From Polytrichum commune (Eukaryota; Streptophyta; Polytrichopsida; Polytrichales; Polytrichaceae), in assembly GCA_950295325.1 (NCBI GenBank), contig OX485805.1:42184758-42248757 (forward strand): a stretch of DNA of 64,000 nt. Direction: 5' to 3'. Shown in pieces: positions 1-20,897 of this stretch (position 1 is the first letter of the stretch; the number at the start of each line of letters is the position of its first letter). The notes beneath the pieces are model-generated. The model was not told where the DNA came from. It was given only the letters and a program-made list of their open reading frames with translations, and searched no databases. The translations under genes were made by a program, and so were the position numbers.

Positions 1-382
1 CCCATTAGGGCAAGTATTGAGGAAGTTATGGCTCTTCAAACCTTGGCAGTCCCGGGCACCACTCCCAGGTCACTGCTGTCCCAGGGTGCTGTCCCGGGAC
101 AGCGCCCCACTCAAATTGCCATATCTCCTAGCTAGCACCTCCGATTGAGGTGTTCCTTAGCATTCTAGAATTCCACCGCCATAAGCTACTCATAACTTAT
201 GGCCTTACCCTCATGACTCTTAGTCCCCGTGGGTGAGAGGCTTTCTCAATGCCCGGGGCCCTCACCCACACTAAGAGTACTTGGGCCCTCTCACCAATGG
301 CGCCACAAGTCCCGGGTGTCACTCCGGGGTCCCCCTTGTGCCCATGGTGTTGCGGGCACTCCTCATGGAGAGGTGTGCGACT
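1..382 (+). mobile_element. 3' part of an LTR (cut by window edge)
   Basis: Positions 1-382 match 33,441-33,814, the 3' part of the solo LTR that sits in the LINE at 32,847-33,814. Shared blocks include the run starting at the GGCAAGT near the edge, the CCCGGGACAGC block and the terminal GGAGAGGTGYGCGAC. The final A of the LTR appears mutated to T here. The 5' part lies outside the window, so whether this is a solo LTR or one end of a full element cannot be seen. No primer-binding site follows, and gene-like sequence begins immediately, which favours a 3' or solo LTR. Confidence 0.75.
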
Positions 383-723
383 GAGAACACCCATGCAGTC
401 GTGGAATTCATCTTTAAGGGACTCCAAACCCCCTGCTTGGTCCTAGGACAGGAGTCATGTAAAACGTTATACACATCCGACGGCAGGGTTGTGAGGAAGC
501 CCAACAACCCGGCCGTAAATCAATATCTTAAGGTCTTAAAGCCAATTGTATGGGACCAGCGTCCCACCATGGTCAACTGTCCCTACGATGTTCACCCCAC
601 CCGTGACAACACCTTGATGGTGGACGACAGTGCTTCCAAGAACATTTTGAACCTCCAACTTCATAATTTGCCCTACGTGGACGGTCGAGAAGGTCCGAGA
701 CCGCTTTTTGTTAGACCTAATTA
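383..723 (+). pseudogene. FCP1/HAD-like phosphatase domain remnant
   Basis: The frame just after the LTR reads through to a stop at 722-724. It contains a GQESC segment, a W-D step, and MVDDSASKN followed by LHNLPY. That order resembles the C-terminal half of FCP1-homology (NLI-interacting-factor-like, HAD superfamily) phosphatases, where VDDS supplies late acidic residues. The N-terminal DxDxT motif would lie upstream of the LTR and is absent, so the fragment is probably a gene broken by the LTR insertion. The family call is by eye and moderate. An intact gene continuing upstream by splicing around the LTR cannot be excluded. Confidence 0.4.
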
Positions 724-1004
724 AGCACATTCAAACGCTCGTGGGGAGCGGACTACCCGTGCCCCGGTTTCTTAATTGTAATCCGATAGGCGAGAGATCC
801 ATGGATCCGAGGGACTATATGTACAGAGAGTTGTACGCTCACGCGAAATATAATAAACTCATTTGAGATACTACATGGTGTACCATTTGTGTGATATATT
901 ATGCCTCAAATGTATATCGATTTTCACATGCTCCCCCTTCCCCCTCTTCCCTTGGGTTTTGTCTGTTTTTATTTTGGCATCATCTTTTGGAGCCCTCCCT
1001 TGAG

Positions 1005-1350
1005 GTCGTCAGTGAATCAAACTTGGGGAGCTCTTCTACGAGACCGTCTACGATGCCACGTCCACCATCGACTACTCCAAGGAGCCCCTTGATGCCGGCG
1101 TCGTCGATAGCCCCCCACCCAAGCAAATCTTCCGACAATCTTTGTCTCCATCCCCGCTCAAGGGCATAGATCGCAAATGCGTCTGGGAGTCCCCCTCTCG
1201 GCCCGGAAGCAATATTACACCTCAACGGCGGCTGCGGATGGACGCTCGGCCTGCAAAGAGTGGACCCCTCCTTATTCCTTTGCGGGACGCCTTGCTCAAA
1301 CTAACACATGTGTTCTTGGCCTGATGCGTTGCAGGTTGCATCCAACCCTT
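1005..1350 (+). other. GC-richer coding-like stretch, unrecognised
   Basis: This stretch is GC-richer than its surroundings. The frame around 1023-1323 encodes a polar segment (GELFYETVYDATSTIDYSKEP, then proline- and serine-rich). It could be a downstream exon of the phosphatase-like remnant at 383-723. I recognise no domain, and no clear splice sites fix its limits. Confidence 0.2.
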
Positions 1351-2059
1351 AACCTATGCGGTCTAGTGCGTCCATCGAGTTGGAGCGTTTGTATGCTATA
1401 ACCAGAAATGCAAGACAGTCCACTTCATCGTATTCGAATTCTTCGTCATATAATTCGGGTGGCCGACGGAATCCAAAATGTGTAATGGAGGGCCCACGTC
1501 CCAACCTTGGCTATAGTCGCGGGGCGGAGATTTTCAGGAATGTTGAGGCCATAGTGGGCGTAGGGTTTTGGGCCATAGGCAAGATCATTTTGGGTCGCAC
1601 TATCCAATGGATGTGTGGTGTTAGCATGCTATTTAATTTACATGACATTTGTTGTATATTTTATTTGCAATAATATAATTGACATATGATTTCCCCTTCA
1701 ATATGATTTAATGTTTGGATTGTCCTACCTAAACTATTTCGATATGAGTTCTTTATTGGTTCCTTGGTATGAACACCCGCTTCAAAGTATTTACATCTTA
1801 CAACAATCTCCAATATTTGTGTCATTTTATCCATGTTCTTCTATTTGTAAAAGTCTCAAAATGCCCAAAAAATCCCAAATTAACGAATATAGTGTTCTAC
1901 ATAGCCAATTACCCCATCCCATATATTAATGCATCATTTTTGAGCCACCACTTTTATAATTAATCATATTGGATTCAAACAAATTTTATTCTACTTGTAA
2001 TCTAATGCAACATAAGTGATCATTCACTATTTTAAATTTTTTACATCAGTTTTTTACAT
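1351..2059. other. AT-rich spacer
   Basis: No gene, RNA or structured repeat recognised. The AT content rises from about 1,620 onward. Confidence 0.5.
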
Positions 2060-3000
2060 CATTTATAACTTTTTGGATCTAGTTGTTTTTTTAAGGAAGT
2101 CAAAGGCATGGTGCCAATGCTTTGCATCCGATACAAAATGTGCACCAAATTGGTAGAAACGTGAAAATTCTCCGTTGACCTGAAAAAATATTGAATTGAT
2201 CATATTTATGATGATATAAGTTAACAAATAGATTATAAATAACAAATTAATGAATAAAAACCAATGGTTAAGAACAGTACTTGTTAATGCCGTACATAGC
2301 AATCAAAAAACTTGGAAGGTCGTCAAGGTAGGGCTCTCAAATTATAGAATCCACAAAGACGTAACGTTTATAATCATCGGTATGTACACGGTCACTGTAA
2401 TTTTTCCAAGCAAAAAAAATATGTGATTACCATCCCATACAAAGAGCATTGTGATATAAATGAAGGTCTCCATCTAATTGATATTCAAATATGGCATTGG
2501 CTTGAGCCTAATTTTGGCTCCAAGATCCACAAACCTCATCATCCATAAATTGAAAGTTTGTTTTAGAATCAGTGGACGATATGTAAAACACACGATAACC
2601 GTAAAAAATCAGCCTTCAATTTAGTAATGTCACCCTTTAAGGCATGACGCACAATAGGCATAGCAACCATGTGTCATAAGGGCACATGTAAGCAAAACTT
2701 GGACTTAGCACGGATTGAATAAATTGTGGCAGTTGAATTGACCTTTCGTTTGTCTGTAACCTTCTATACTTTCTGTTTATAGGGTTTATCATCACCATCG
2801 TTGTCTTCATCGGAGTGAAAATCATTGAGGGAATTATCTGATTTTTTCCTTATTCTTATTCTTGAAATTTGACATAATATTTTGATGATGATAAAGTGGT
2901 AGAGATGAACGATCTTGAGTAGAATATTTTGTGAAATCATCATCAGTAAAATTATGAATTGTATTCTCCACATCCATTGGTTGGTCATAAATGCAAACAA
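2060..3000 (-). pseudogene. Decayed multi-exon protein-coding gene, family unnamed
   Basis: Read on the minus strand, scattered coding-like blocks occur in a sensible order. An acidic N-terminal stretch lies near 2,960-2,780. A block with VRHALKGDITKLKADFL follows near 2,650-2,600, then one with NAIFEYQLDGD near 2,490-2,450. A segment with YLDDLPSFFIAMYGINK ends at a GT donor near 2,275. After an AT-rich intron, an AG acceptor near 2,180 leads into GEFSRFYQFGAHFVSDAKHW. In-frame stops and frame changes interrupt every block, so this is a pseudogene. I recall similar uncharacterised proteins in bryophytes but cannot name the family, and I propose no function. Confidence 0.4.
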
Positions 3001-3169
3001 TGAAGGAAGTTTTTTAAATCATTTTAATGAAGCAAACCATCTCAATAAATATATGAAATTGTAGATTGCAAAAGAGAACATAGTCAAAGCAAGAGAAATT
3101 AGAAAAGGAAAATACCTAAGAGTAGAAAGACCAACAGAAATTGAAGAGAATTAGCAGTAAGAACATAAA

Positions 3170-3480
3170 TAATAAAGTAGCAGTACTAGCAACAGAACCT
3201 ACAGTACAAAAGCAACATAACAGCAGCACTAGTAGCAGTACTAGCAACAGAACCTACAGTACAAAAGCATCATAAGAGCAGCAAATGAGCAACACTCGCA
3301 GCAGAACCAGAAGCAAAAGAATAGCACCAACAACAAATGAGCAGCACCAACAGCGGAACTAGTGGCACCAACAACAAATGACTAACACCAACAACAGAAC
3401 CAGCAAGAAAAGAATAGCCCCAACAACAGAACCAATAGCAAATAAACAACAATTGTAATACCACCACCAACAAGAGGAAG
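3170..3480. repeat. AGC/ACA-rich low-complexity tract with ~60-bp tandem duplication
   Basis: A unit of about 60 bp (AGCAGTACTAGCAACAGAAC and following) occurs twice in tandem between about 3,174 and 3,290. A degenerate run of CAGCA/CAACAA words continues to 3,480. The minus-strand frame here is only a leucine/valine/serine-rich translation of the repeat. Confidence 0.6.
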
Positions 3481-3559
3481 AGGAAAAAAATTCTAGCATG
3501 TGAACTTGGCAGCTTAAGTATTGTACGATTAGGATGGCGGCTCGCCCTAAAGAACTAGG

Positions 3560-3722
3560 GTAGACCCTGTGTGTTAACGCATAGGGTTTATGTATCTAGT
3601 TGGACGTCTTTCAAGGTTGCGTTTTTAGATCATGTGCGTTAACACTCAGGGTCTATGCGCCTAGCTACATACGTTTGAAAGTTGCCAGCGTGGACCCTGT
3701 GCATTAACGCATAGGGTCCACA
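3560..3722. repeat. Palindrome array A, three ~65-bp units
   Basis: Three near-palindromes with a GTTAAC or ATTAAC core start near 3,563, 3,628 and 3,693, a regular 65-bp step. The arms read like ACCCTGTGYGTTAACGCAT with AGGGT closing. The spacer word TTTGAAAGTTGCC is the reverse complement of the AACTTTCAA word in array B, so array A appears inverted relative to array B. Confidence 0.65.
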
Positions 3723-4208
3723 TCGTAGACTTTGGACCATTAAAAGTAGTGATGTGGACGTTGTACATATGGCTTTGAAAAGTTTTAAGGTGCTTTTTTA
3801 GTGTATGGATTTGGTAGATTTGTCAAAACTTATAAAATCTATAAATAATCCAAATCGTATCCAGAAATTAAAATTAAAATACCTTATACTATCTAAATCT
3901 CCGTAGCTGCAATTTTATCTTATAAGGTTTTTTTCTTTAATATCATTATTCCTCTTCATTATTCTATAGATTTCATTATTTTTAGCCACCTTACATATTA
4001 CAGGTTTGCGGGCAAAAAAAAATTCCTATTGTTTTTTATGTTTTTCTAGCCCCTGTTACATATTGCAAGTATGTTCTAACACAAATATTTTCTACTTTTT
4101 GCATCTCAGTCCCATATTGGAGAATTTCATTGCTCCAAATCTTTATGCGTCATTTTCAATTCACGCAGTAGGTCTTTTTTTTACTCTTAGGCTCTCCAAG
4201 TTGCCGGC

Positions 4209-4755
4209 ACATACCCTGTGTATTAACGCACATGACTCTCCCTCCTATCTTTCAAGATCTTTCACTTGCCACCACATACCTTGTGCGTCAACGCATAGGA
4301 TTCTCCCTCATAACTATTAACCTCTCTAAGTCACTGCCACATATCATATGCGTTAACGCACAAGGTTCTCCCTCCTAACTTATAACCTCTCTAAGTCGTT
4401 GCCACATACCATGTGCGTCAACGCACAAGGTTTTCCGTCTTAATTTTTAATCTCTCTAAGTTGTTGCCATATACCATGTGCATCAACGCACAAGGTTCTC
4501 CCTCCTAATTTATAACCTCTCTAAGTAGCTACCACATACCCTATGCGTCAACGTATATGATTCTCCAACCTAACTTTCAAGCTCGTGTACTCCTCTCACG
4601 TACCATTTGTGTTAACGCACATGGTTTTTCTTCCTACCTTTCAAGCTCTCTTACTCGTCCCCCGTACCCTATGCGTCAACGCACATGATTCCCCCTCCTA
4701 ACTTTGAAGCTCTTTTATTCGCCTCACGTACCATGTGCGTCAACGCACATGGTTC
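4209..4755. repeat. Palindrome array B, nine ~65-bp units
   Basis: Nine units start near 4,211, 4,276, 4,345, 4,409, 4,474, 4,538, 4,604, 4,668 and 4,731. Each holds a palindrome of about 20 bp. The best is perfect over 16 bp (TGTGCGTTAACGCACA type), and the commonest core is ATGTGCGTCAACGCACAT. Spacers share CTAACTTTCAAGCTCT or CTCTCTAAGT. With array A they bracket about 480 bp of AT-rich DNA. Confidence 0.7.
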
Positions 4756-7015
4756 ACTTGACTAACATATCCATCATTATAAACCACTCGACAATTCTTA
4801 ATTAACTTTGTAAATGTCATTCTCTAGCTCATCTTCATACAATGCACTATCAAAATATACGAAAATTAAGGTGACTTACCTTTTTGTTTCTTGTATTTTA
4901 TTTCTTGTATTTATTTCCGATTCCGATATAAAACCGTATTTCTATTATTTGCTCTTTACATCTTCATCACCCTTCATCGCTATTGTTGTTATTGTATAAA
5001 AATCCAGTGTCTTCACAATCTCTTCTATCGTACTCAACAAGTTTTTTTCCTTTCCTTGCTTACATTCTTCTTTCCCACACTAAGCCTGAACCTCTCTTTC
5101 TCATAAATAAAATACAAAGGTTTCATACGCCTTCTTTTTGGCTTCACGGGTGTTTTCTCTACATCCTCTATTATCATTGATGTCAAAGATATGTCCTCTA
5201 CCACTTCATTTTCATGCATTTTTCCAATGTCTCTATTTCACATGAACTTGGCGTTTATTTTAATCATTTGTGTTGCAATTGGCATCCAAAGACCGAATTA
5301 TTTCTACACGTATTTTATTCTACTTATGTTTTTATTATACCCGCCAAATTTTCCTGACACCCCTACCTTCCCCAACCACTTGGTTTTATTCAGAATTATC
5401 TATTATTTACCTTCCCGGCCAAATCTAATGGTTTCTGCATCTACATTCAGATTGCACTGCCACAATTTCAAAACTTTGCCAATTTGTTTATTATTTAACA
5501 TCATTCTCTTCATAACATCCGTGTCTGTATTTCTTATGTGTTCTTATTTCCTATAATATACATTTTTTTTTTATCTTAATGTGTTAAACTTATAATACAC
5601 AACTCCCTTGTGGGGTGGGATTTTCTATAGTTTATTTTCCAAATGAGATATTTTTTAGGATCTGGTTTAGGGTTCTATACCTTGCCTTAAATATTCTCTT
5701 ATTATTGTTGTGATTTGTCTACTTTTGTACTATTTGATGCTATGGTATCACACGTTTTAAATTCCATCCATTATTGCACTATACAAAACTCAATACAAAA
5801 ACTCCACCAATCCAATATCATTGTGATGTGATGTTCATTTATTACTTTGTTTCTTTATGACTACCATTAGAGCTCATGGATTTTTTATTTCCTTCATGTT
5901 GTCACTTCAAAATGATGGTCATGTGGATGTCTCGGAGGATTTGCTTAGTTTGAGGTTCAACCTCTAAATAGGAACCATGAATCTATAGCAAAAAATGTAC
6001 TCTATGGATGGAGAGGTGTATGAAACGATTTTGGTTCAAAAGAACAGAACCAAGGTTGGTTTCATGTGGAATTTAGGCCATGGTTCATTTAGGGTGATAA
6101 ATCTTCCTAAGTCTTAGATGCAAGTTTCAACTGTCATATTGACAAACAAATCCGGTACATTCACAATTCAAATCCTCTTTGTTGCAACTTTTAGATTGGA
6201 ACTCATTGATGATAGTGTGTTTGTACTATCAAATTCAGAAGAGAACATTTGTGCATCTATTGATCTTTCAGACACGTCGTCATTTCCATTTAGAAGTATT
6301 AATTCTACTCTTTCACAACTTCCCATGCATGTAGCCAAATCACCATGCAGTCCTATGTACGGGAGGTTGGTCCACCATAGCACACCTTCTCAACGTCCTC
6401 CACTACACCCTTCACCTTCAACTATAGGGTTGACTATCGTACATACCTTGAAGCTCACAAAGTCAAGAAAAAAATCAAAGACAGATCTCACATTCATTCA
6501 TTTTGACAAATAGATGTTCGTGATATCAAGTACTTACCATCATCTTTTAATGCCGATGTTTTGTTTCTCTTGCTCCTAGTGGCACATAAAGTTCCAAATA
6601 CGTATGGCCATTCAATGGACGGCATGGACAAGATGTGCGATGGTCACCCTTAGTGCACCACCAAAACCACAAATATCCAAAACGATTTTGAACTGTCTTT
6701 CCGGCGTTCTACTTATATTGGTTATCTCCAATGTCATAACGACTGTTCTAATTACATGCATCGCAATGAGGGTGTGAGGAATAACAGTGAATGGGCCGGT
6801 TCAACTCCTCTCCCATTTGTTGTGCGTAATGTTGTCCCTACTAGGTCCACTATCGAGTGTAAGGTATGTCGTTCCACACATGTATGCATTGCTTTGTACC
6901 ATGCTCAAATAATATACATCCACTCCACATCCGTTGGGATGTGGGTCATCCCTGCAAACACTTATTTGAGATGATACTGTCACAAGCCCATAGGAAATCA
7001 ATTAAGCATATCATT
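4756..7015. other. AT-rich region without a recognised gene
   Basis: Short open frames occur (for example 5,191-5,556 and 6,118-6,513, both plus strand). They lack recognisable domains, good start context or splice partners. The longer of the two encodes a hydrophobic, phenylalanine/leucine-rich product, as expected of AT-rich noncoding DNA. I see no structured repeat here. Confidence 0.45.
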
Positions 7016-7019
7016 CCTC

Positions 7020-7600
7020 ATATGTGAATTAAATCATGACTAATTCCAATAATTGCATTTTATAATTAATTTGACAATAATACTTTCTGATTTAATTGGG
7101 CTTAATTACTATTAATTAGGTATGATTGCACTTAATTATAATTAATCACACTTGTTTAGTTTCAATGGGTATGAATACCTCCTGAAAATAGAAGGTATTA
7201 GCTATAATATTATAAAATACACCTACTCAAAATAAAACAATGATTTAGTTCCATTTTAGAATTACAAAGACCCTTTCAATGGTAAGTCACAAAAATCACA
7301 ACCTCTATCCAAATGAGGGTTTCAGTTTTTGTCAATAAAGAATGTAATTAACCTCGAACTTAACATATATATTAGATTTTGGACATTGACAATGAATTGC
7401 ACTCAATATGAGTTATATGAACAAGAGGCCTTTAAAAATGCACAGGCAATTTTATTTTTCAAAGTCGGATATAACGGGCAACACTTTTTGGTCGGGATAT
7501 GAAAATTTTAGCTTTGCTTTCTTGGGGCTGCCCGGAGGTGCCCGATGACGGCCCTGGCTCCAATCCACCTCCTATCTGAAAGTTCGTAGGGCGGTGTAGC
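7020..7600 (+). repeat. Diverged fragment related to the 58.7-60.0 kb foldback element
   Basis: Words such as CAATGGTAAGTCA, ATAACC/ACAACCTC, TAATTAACCT, GCACTCAATATG and the GGGCTGCCC block appear in the same order as in the centre and right arm of the element at 58,719-59,997. The left arm is missing. The fragment stops where the AKR1 duplication unit begins, near 7,606. Confidence 0.5.
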
Positions 7601-7739
7601 GACCGCCACGAAACAAACCTCACACTTTTAAGCTGAAGTTCACCTCCGGGATCATTACCTGCATAGAGATCGTACGCAACTCGCAATTCACCTTGTAGTT
7701 TCCGAAAGGGTGGGAAATTTGGAAGCTAGTGACGCTTCT

Positions 7740-8780
7740 AGTTCGGTATATATGGTATATACGCTTCTAGTATTCGACGATTGATTTTCGCTGTTGGGTG
7801 TGCGGGGAGGTAAGTGTCGACTGGGGCGTTGTTGTTTTTAGCTTGGATTGAGATAACATTCTTAAGTGGCCTATGAGTAAGTGTTCCGGCGCAAATGCGA
7901 CTGACTCCTAGGTAATTCGGATAACAACAAGAATGAATCTTTTTGAGAAGCACAGCTTCAATTAAATTGCTAGATGGGAGAAGGATTCACAACTGAAGAT
8001 CGGCAACGATGAGGTGTCGACTAATGGCTAACGGGGGCTTACAGCCACTCGACTATATATTCATGCATGCAGATTATCAAGGGGGCATCAAGTACTTTCA
8101 AGATTACTGCAAAATCCATTTTTGAATCTAGAATAAAATGATATAGTCCTTACATGGCTGATCAATATAAATTGTTATTTTTTGGTGTGCAAGCTAGCTT
8201 AACTTATGTTAGTTTTCGGCGCTGATTAAGTGGGGGGTGCAGCATCCGGGGTGGATCTGAGTGTGCATCTGGGGGTCACATAATCCGACGATTGACGTCA
8301 GTATTGTATATATGTGCGGGAGGTTTAACGATATTAACTTGGTTATTGTGGTCTTCACTTTGGATTGCGAACGAAGTATTTTGTTTTCCGATGCAACAGA
8401 TGTATAGCACCCTTAAGTAGCCTATGTAATACTGCACCGGAAATGGAATGAGTCTTGGGTAAACCGGAGAACCCAAAAATGATTTCATTAGGAAATTACG
8501 TCTTCATTGAATCTTGAATGCCGAATCCTACTAGGTGTCGAGTAACGAGAGGTTAATGTCACTTGACTATGCTCGGCATTCATGCATACATTTAAGGACT
8601 TCCATCATCGAACTTTCTTCTTGAAGGCTCAAGAATATATTGCTGTTTGCGGTGAATGCGAAGTTAATTCATTGTTGCATTCGCCTGGATTTGATTGTAC
8701 ATGGAGGGCGCTGCAGTATTCGACGATTGATTTCACTTTAGTGTTGTGTGTGCGGGAGGTTTAATGATTTTGAGATCGGT
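7740..8780 (+). promoter_or_regulatory. Repeated upstream modules of AKR1
   Basis: The motif CGACGATTGA followed by TGTGCGGGGAGG or TGTGCGGGAGG occurs three times (about 7,776, 8,284 and 8,718). The two intervals share further words in order: a CTTRGATTG box, CTTAAGTRGCCTATG, AGGTGTCGA, and a CATTCATGCAT end. So the upstream region is an old internal duplication of about 450-500 bp. The same layout precedes AKR2 (about 15,805, 16,351 and 16,789). It may be promoter sequence or an older repeat, and no start site can be fixed from sequence. Confidence 0.4.
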
Positions 8781-8834
8781 GTTGCAGTTGTTGTTGTCGT
8801 AGTCGTCGTCAGGTTGGATATCTTGCGAGCGGCG

Positions 8835-13024
<4,190 letters not shown>

Positions 13025-14420
13025 GATTGAATGTAAGTATGTCATGAGAAAGTATAAAGTTGACAAGTGCTCATGAGCCGTTTGTTAGACATAAGATGAG
13101 ATGAGAGTTGCTGAGGTAATGGAGAGATTGATCATATGGCTTCACCTAGTTTCTCACTTTGCCTTATCAACAAGCAAGATTCATGGTACGGAGTTGTTGG
13201 AGAAACATGTGAAGTAGTAGACTCATAGTGACACTGGGTGTTGTGAAAATATCGTGTAAAATTCGGTTATGTTGTTACAAATGTTCAAATGAGTTGAGGA
13301 TGTGTTTTGCCCTGGTTTTGCATTCAATTTGATGTTTTACTCAGTTGAACATTCCTTGAAATTTCCTCCATATTTGATTCTATAATCAACAACAATATTT
13401 GGCTTAGTGAAGTTTACCAACTCAAGGGAGTCCAATGTACTCCGAGATTGCATTGGCAGTTTGCTGAATTTGAGTGGGAAGTCAAAACATGCATGATAAT
13501 TAAGAATCAAAGAGAGGAAATGCTAGCGCTAGCGTAAAGATGTATTGGAGCTTAATAAGGATGTAACTAAATGGTATTTCCTAGAGGAGTTGTAGCAAAT
13601 TGACAAAATTCATTATGTAAGTACTGTACATGATCAAGATAAATCAGCCCAACAGTGTAATGCGTAGGTATAACAAGATTATTACTAGTAACCAAACAAC
13701 AATTAAATCCCTAGAATGGGAAATAGTATGTAACAAGACATTTGTTGCTCTAGATACAATGTATTCACTGATTTGGCATGTTCGCAAGGCCCTTGTGCAT
13801 CAAAATCACGAATTATCAATTGTTGGTATGCTAATATGTAGTGATATTCTTCAGTTTGAGCTTAGATTGTGCAATCGACACTTGTGTACCCGTTGGAGTT
13901 GGGTGGATATGTAGGGTGGTAGACAGGTGGGTGAGTAAACTAGTAGGTCAATATGGAGATTGGCAGACGTTGCTTTGCTTGGCTGTCACATTCTACACAT
14001 CCATAAGCATTTAGAAAATATAAGCATGTAGGAATACAAACCAAATATCCTAAGATGTGCTTGAAAAGAACAAATCTTCTCCATATATACACTTTTGAAA
14101 CTTGATTTAGGACCACTACATTATCTATTATATTTAGTGTCATTTGCTATTCGGGGTTACACAATGCTATATGTTTTTAATATTGATGCAATTAACTAGG
14201 ATTTACATTACATTATTCGGTGATTCCATTCTAATAAGGTTTGGTGACAAGTGTTTCAACCGATTTATGAAGCGAAATCTTAGATAGCAATGTTGGTAAT
14301 ACAATAATACGATATTCAATATTTTGAGAGAGTGGGATCCTCTCAAAATAATATTGGCCATTTGGACACCTAAAAGTCATGTTAGGTTCATAAATACTAG
14401 ATTATACTTCAAACGTGTAG
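13025..14420. other. AKR1 3' flank and spacer
   Basis: The first ~850 bp are homologous to 39,201-40,075 (displaced AKR2 3' flank) and include the shared 3' UTR. The remainder shows no gene. A clear poly(A) site could not be assigned. Confidence 0.6.
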
Positions 14421-14568
14421 TTTCCATTAAAATGAGAGTATGTTAAGCTGGGAAATCGACTCATTTAGGTTGAGTCGACCTAAATGAGGACAATATGTTG
14501 TCAATTTAGGTTGAGTCGACCTAAATGAGTCAATTTCCCAGCTTAACATACTCTCATTTTAATGGAAA
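14421..14568. repeat. 148-bp near-perfect hairpin element
   Basis: The two arms of about 65 bp are almost perfect inverted copies, from TTTCCATTAAAATGAGAG to its complement ending at 14,568. Each arm also contains its own smaller palindrome (TTAGGTTGAGTCGACCTAAA), giving a hairpin within a hairpin. Size and structure suit a small MITE. The target duplication is unclear. Confidence 0.75.
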
Positions 14569-14929
14569 GTACGGCGGAATTTACGGCGGAAAATCAAATG
14601 TTATTTTTTTACTTGTACTCTACAACTTTCCAGTGGTTTTCATTTCATTCTTGGATTAATAGTTTGCTTTATGTACTCTCAATTCACTGGAAAACTCTCA
14701 TTTTAATGAGTATTGTGTTTTATTGCCGTTGTCAAATCCTAGTTATTTGTGCGTCATTGTGGAGAACCGACTCCTCATATATGACACATGTACACATGAC
14801 ACCTCGGCACACGCAATGATATATCCAACTAATGAAAGAGTAAACAATGGCTCCATGTGCTCACAGATGGCATAAAGTGGTGGACATGTCACTCGCATGT
14901 AGTTGTTAAATAGTAACGGAATAGTCGTT

Positions 14930-15245
14930 TACGATACACATAGGCACATGACGAAACCCCATTGAACGCCACGTCTGCGCCATGTCATGTTCAGCAACAA
15001 CAAATGACTACATAAGCACTGTAGAAATGGACACGTGGCGATATTGTACTTGACCCCATCTGACCTCGTATAATGAGGAATACGACGTGTCACACAACTA
15101 GCAATGCACGATGACATGGCCAATTGACTCGGAAGCCACGTGTCTATGGACATGGCATGAATGCCAACTCACATGATGACATGGAAGGGAGGCCATGGCG
15201 TGGATTGCTGTGTCATCACGGTGTGCCACGTGTGTCCAACATGTT
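14930..15245. promoter_or_regulatory. Cluster of CACGTG (G-box) motifs upstream of AKR2
   Basis: Three perfect CACGTG cores lie at 15,032-15,037, 15,137-15,142 and 15,227-15,232. Two have the GCCACGTGT context typical of plant G-box/ABRE elements. Related ACGTGTC and CACGTC words also occur. The cluster is about 1.7 kb from the AKR2 ATG, and no equivalent is seen before AKR1. G-boxes bind bZIP and bHLH factors. A role here is inference. Confidence 0.35.
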
Positions 15246-15261
15246 AACGACGAGAAGTGCC

Positions 15262-15472
15262 CGGGAAGTTTATGGGCATATTCTGTCAAGATTCTAGTGA
15301 TTGTAAATCCAACCGCTTACATGTTCACATCTTCCGGTTCTGTTTTATTCATTTGAGGTATATTCTAATAATTCCTCTAAAATGACCGGTAAATTTCCTG
15401 AAGTCTTGACCTTCAACCGGTTATTTCTCGAACTCAACCGGTTCAACTGCAACCAACCGCCGGTTCTTCCCG
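15262..15472. repeat. AACCGGTT-rich MITE family, copy 1
   Basis: Aligns with 56,390-56,606 and 60,029-60,340. Shared features are a TTGAGGTATATTCTA block, CCTCTAAAATGAYCGGT, TTCAACCGGTTATTTCT, and an end of CGGTTCTYCCC. The full terminal inverted repeats are visible only in the 60-kb copy. Confidence 0.65.
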
Positions 15473-15511
15473 GACATAGATGTGGACAGAGAAAGTCAGA
15501 CTTTCTTCGTC

Positions 15512-20897
<5,386 letters not shown>

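Noticed and set aside
4209-4755. CRISPR-like appearance of regularly spaced repeats
   Set aside because: The spacers are themselves related to each other, the genome is a plant and there are no cas genes. It is a tandem repeat with a palindromic core.
5191-5556. 121-codon plus-strand frame, hydrophobic
   Set aside because: Phe/Ile/Leu-rich translation expected from T-rich DNA. No start context, splice partner or recognisable domain.
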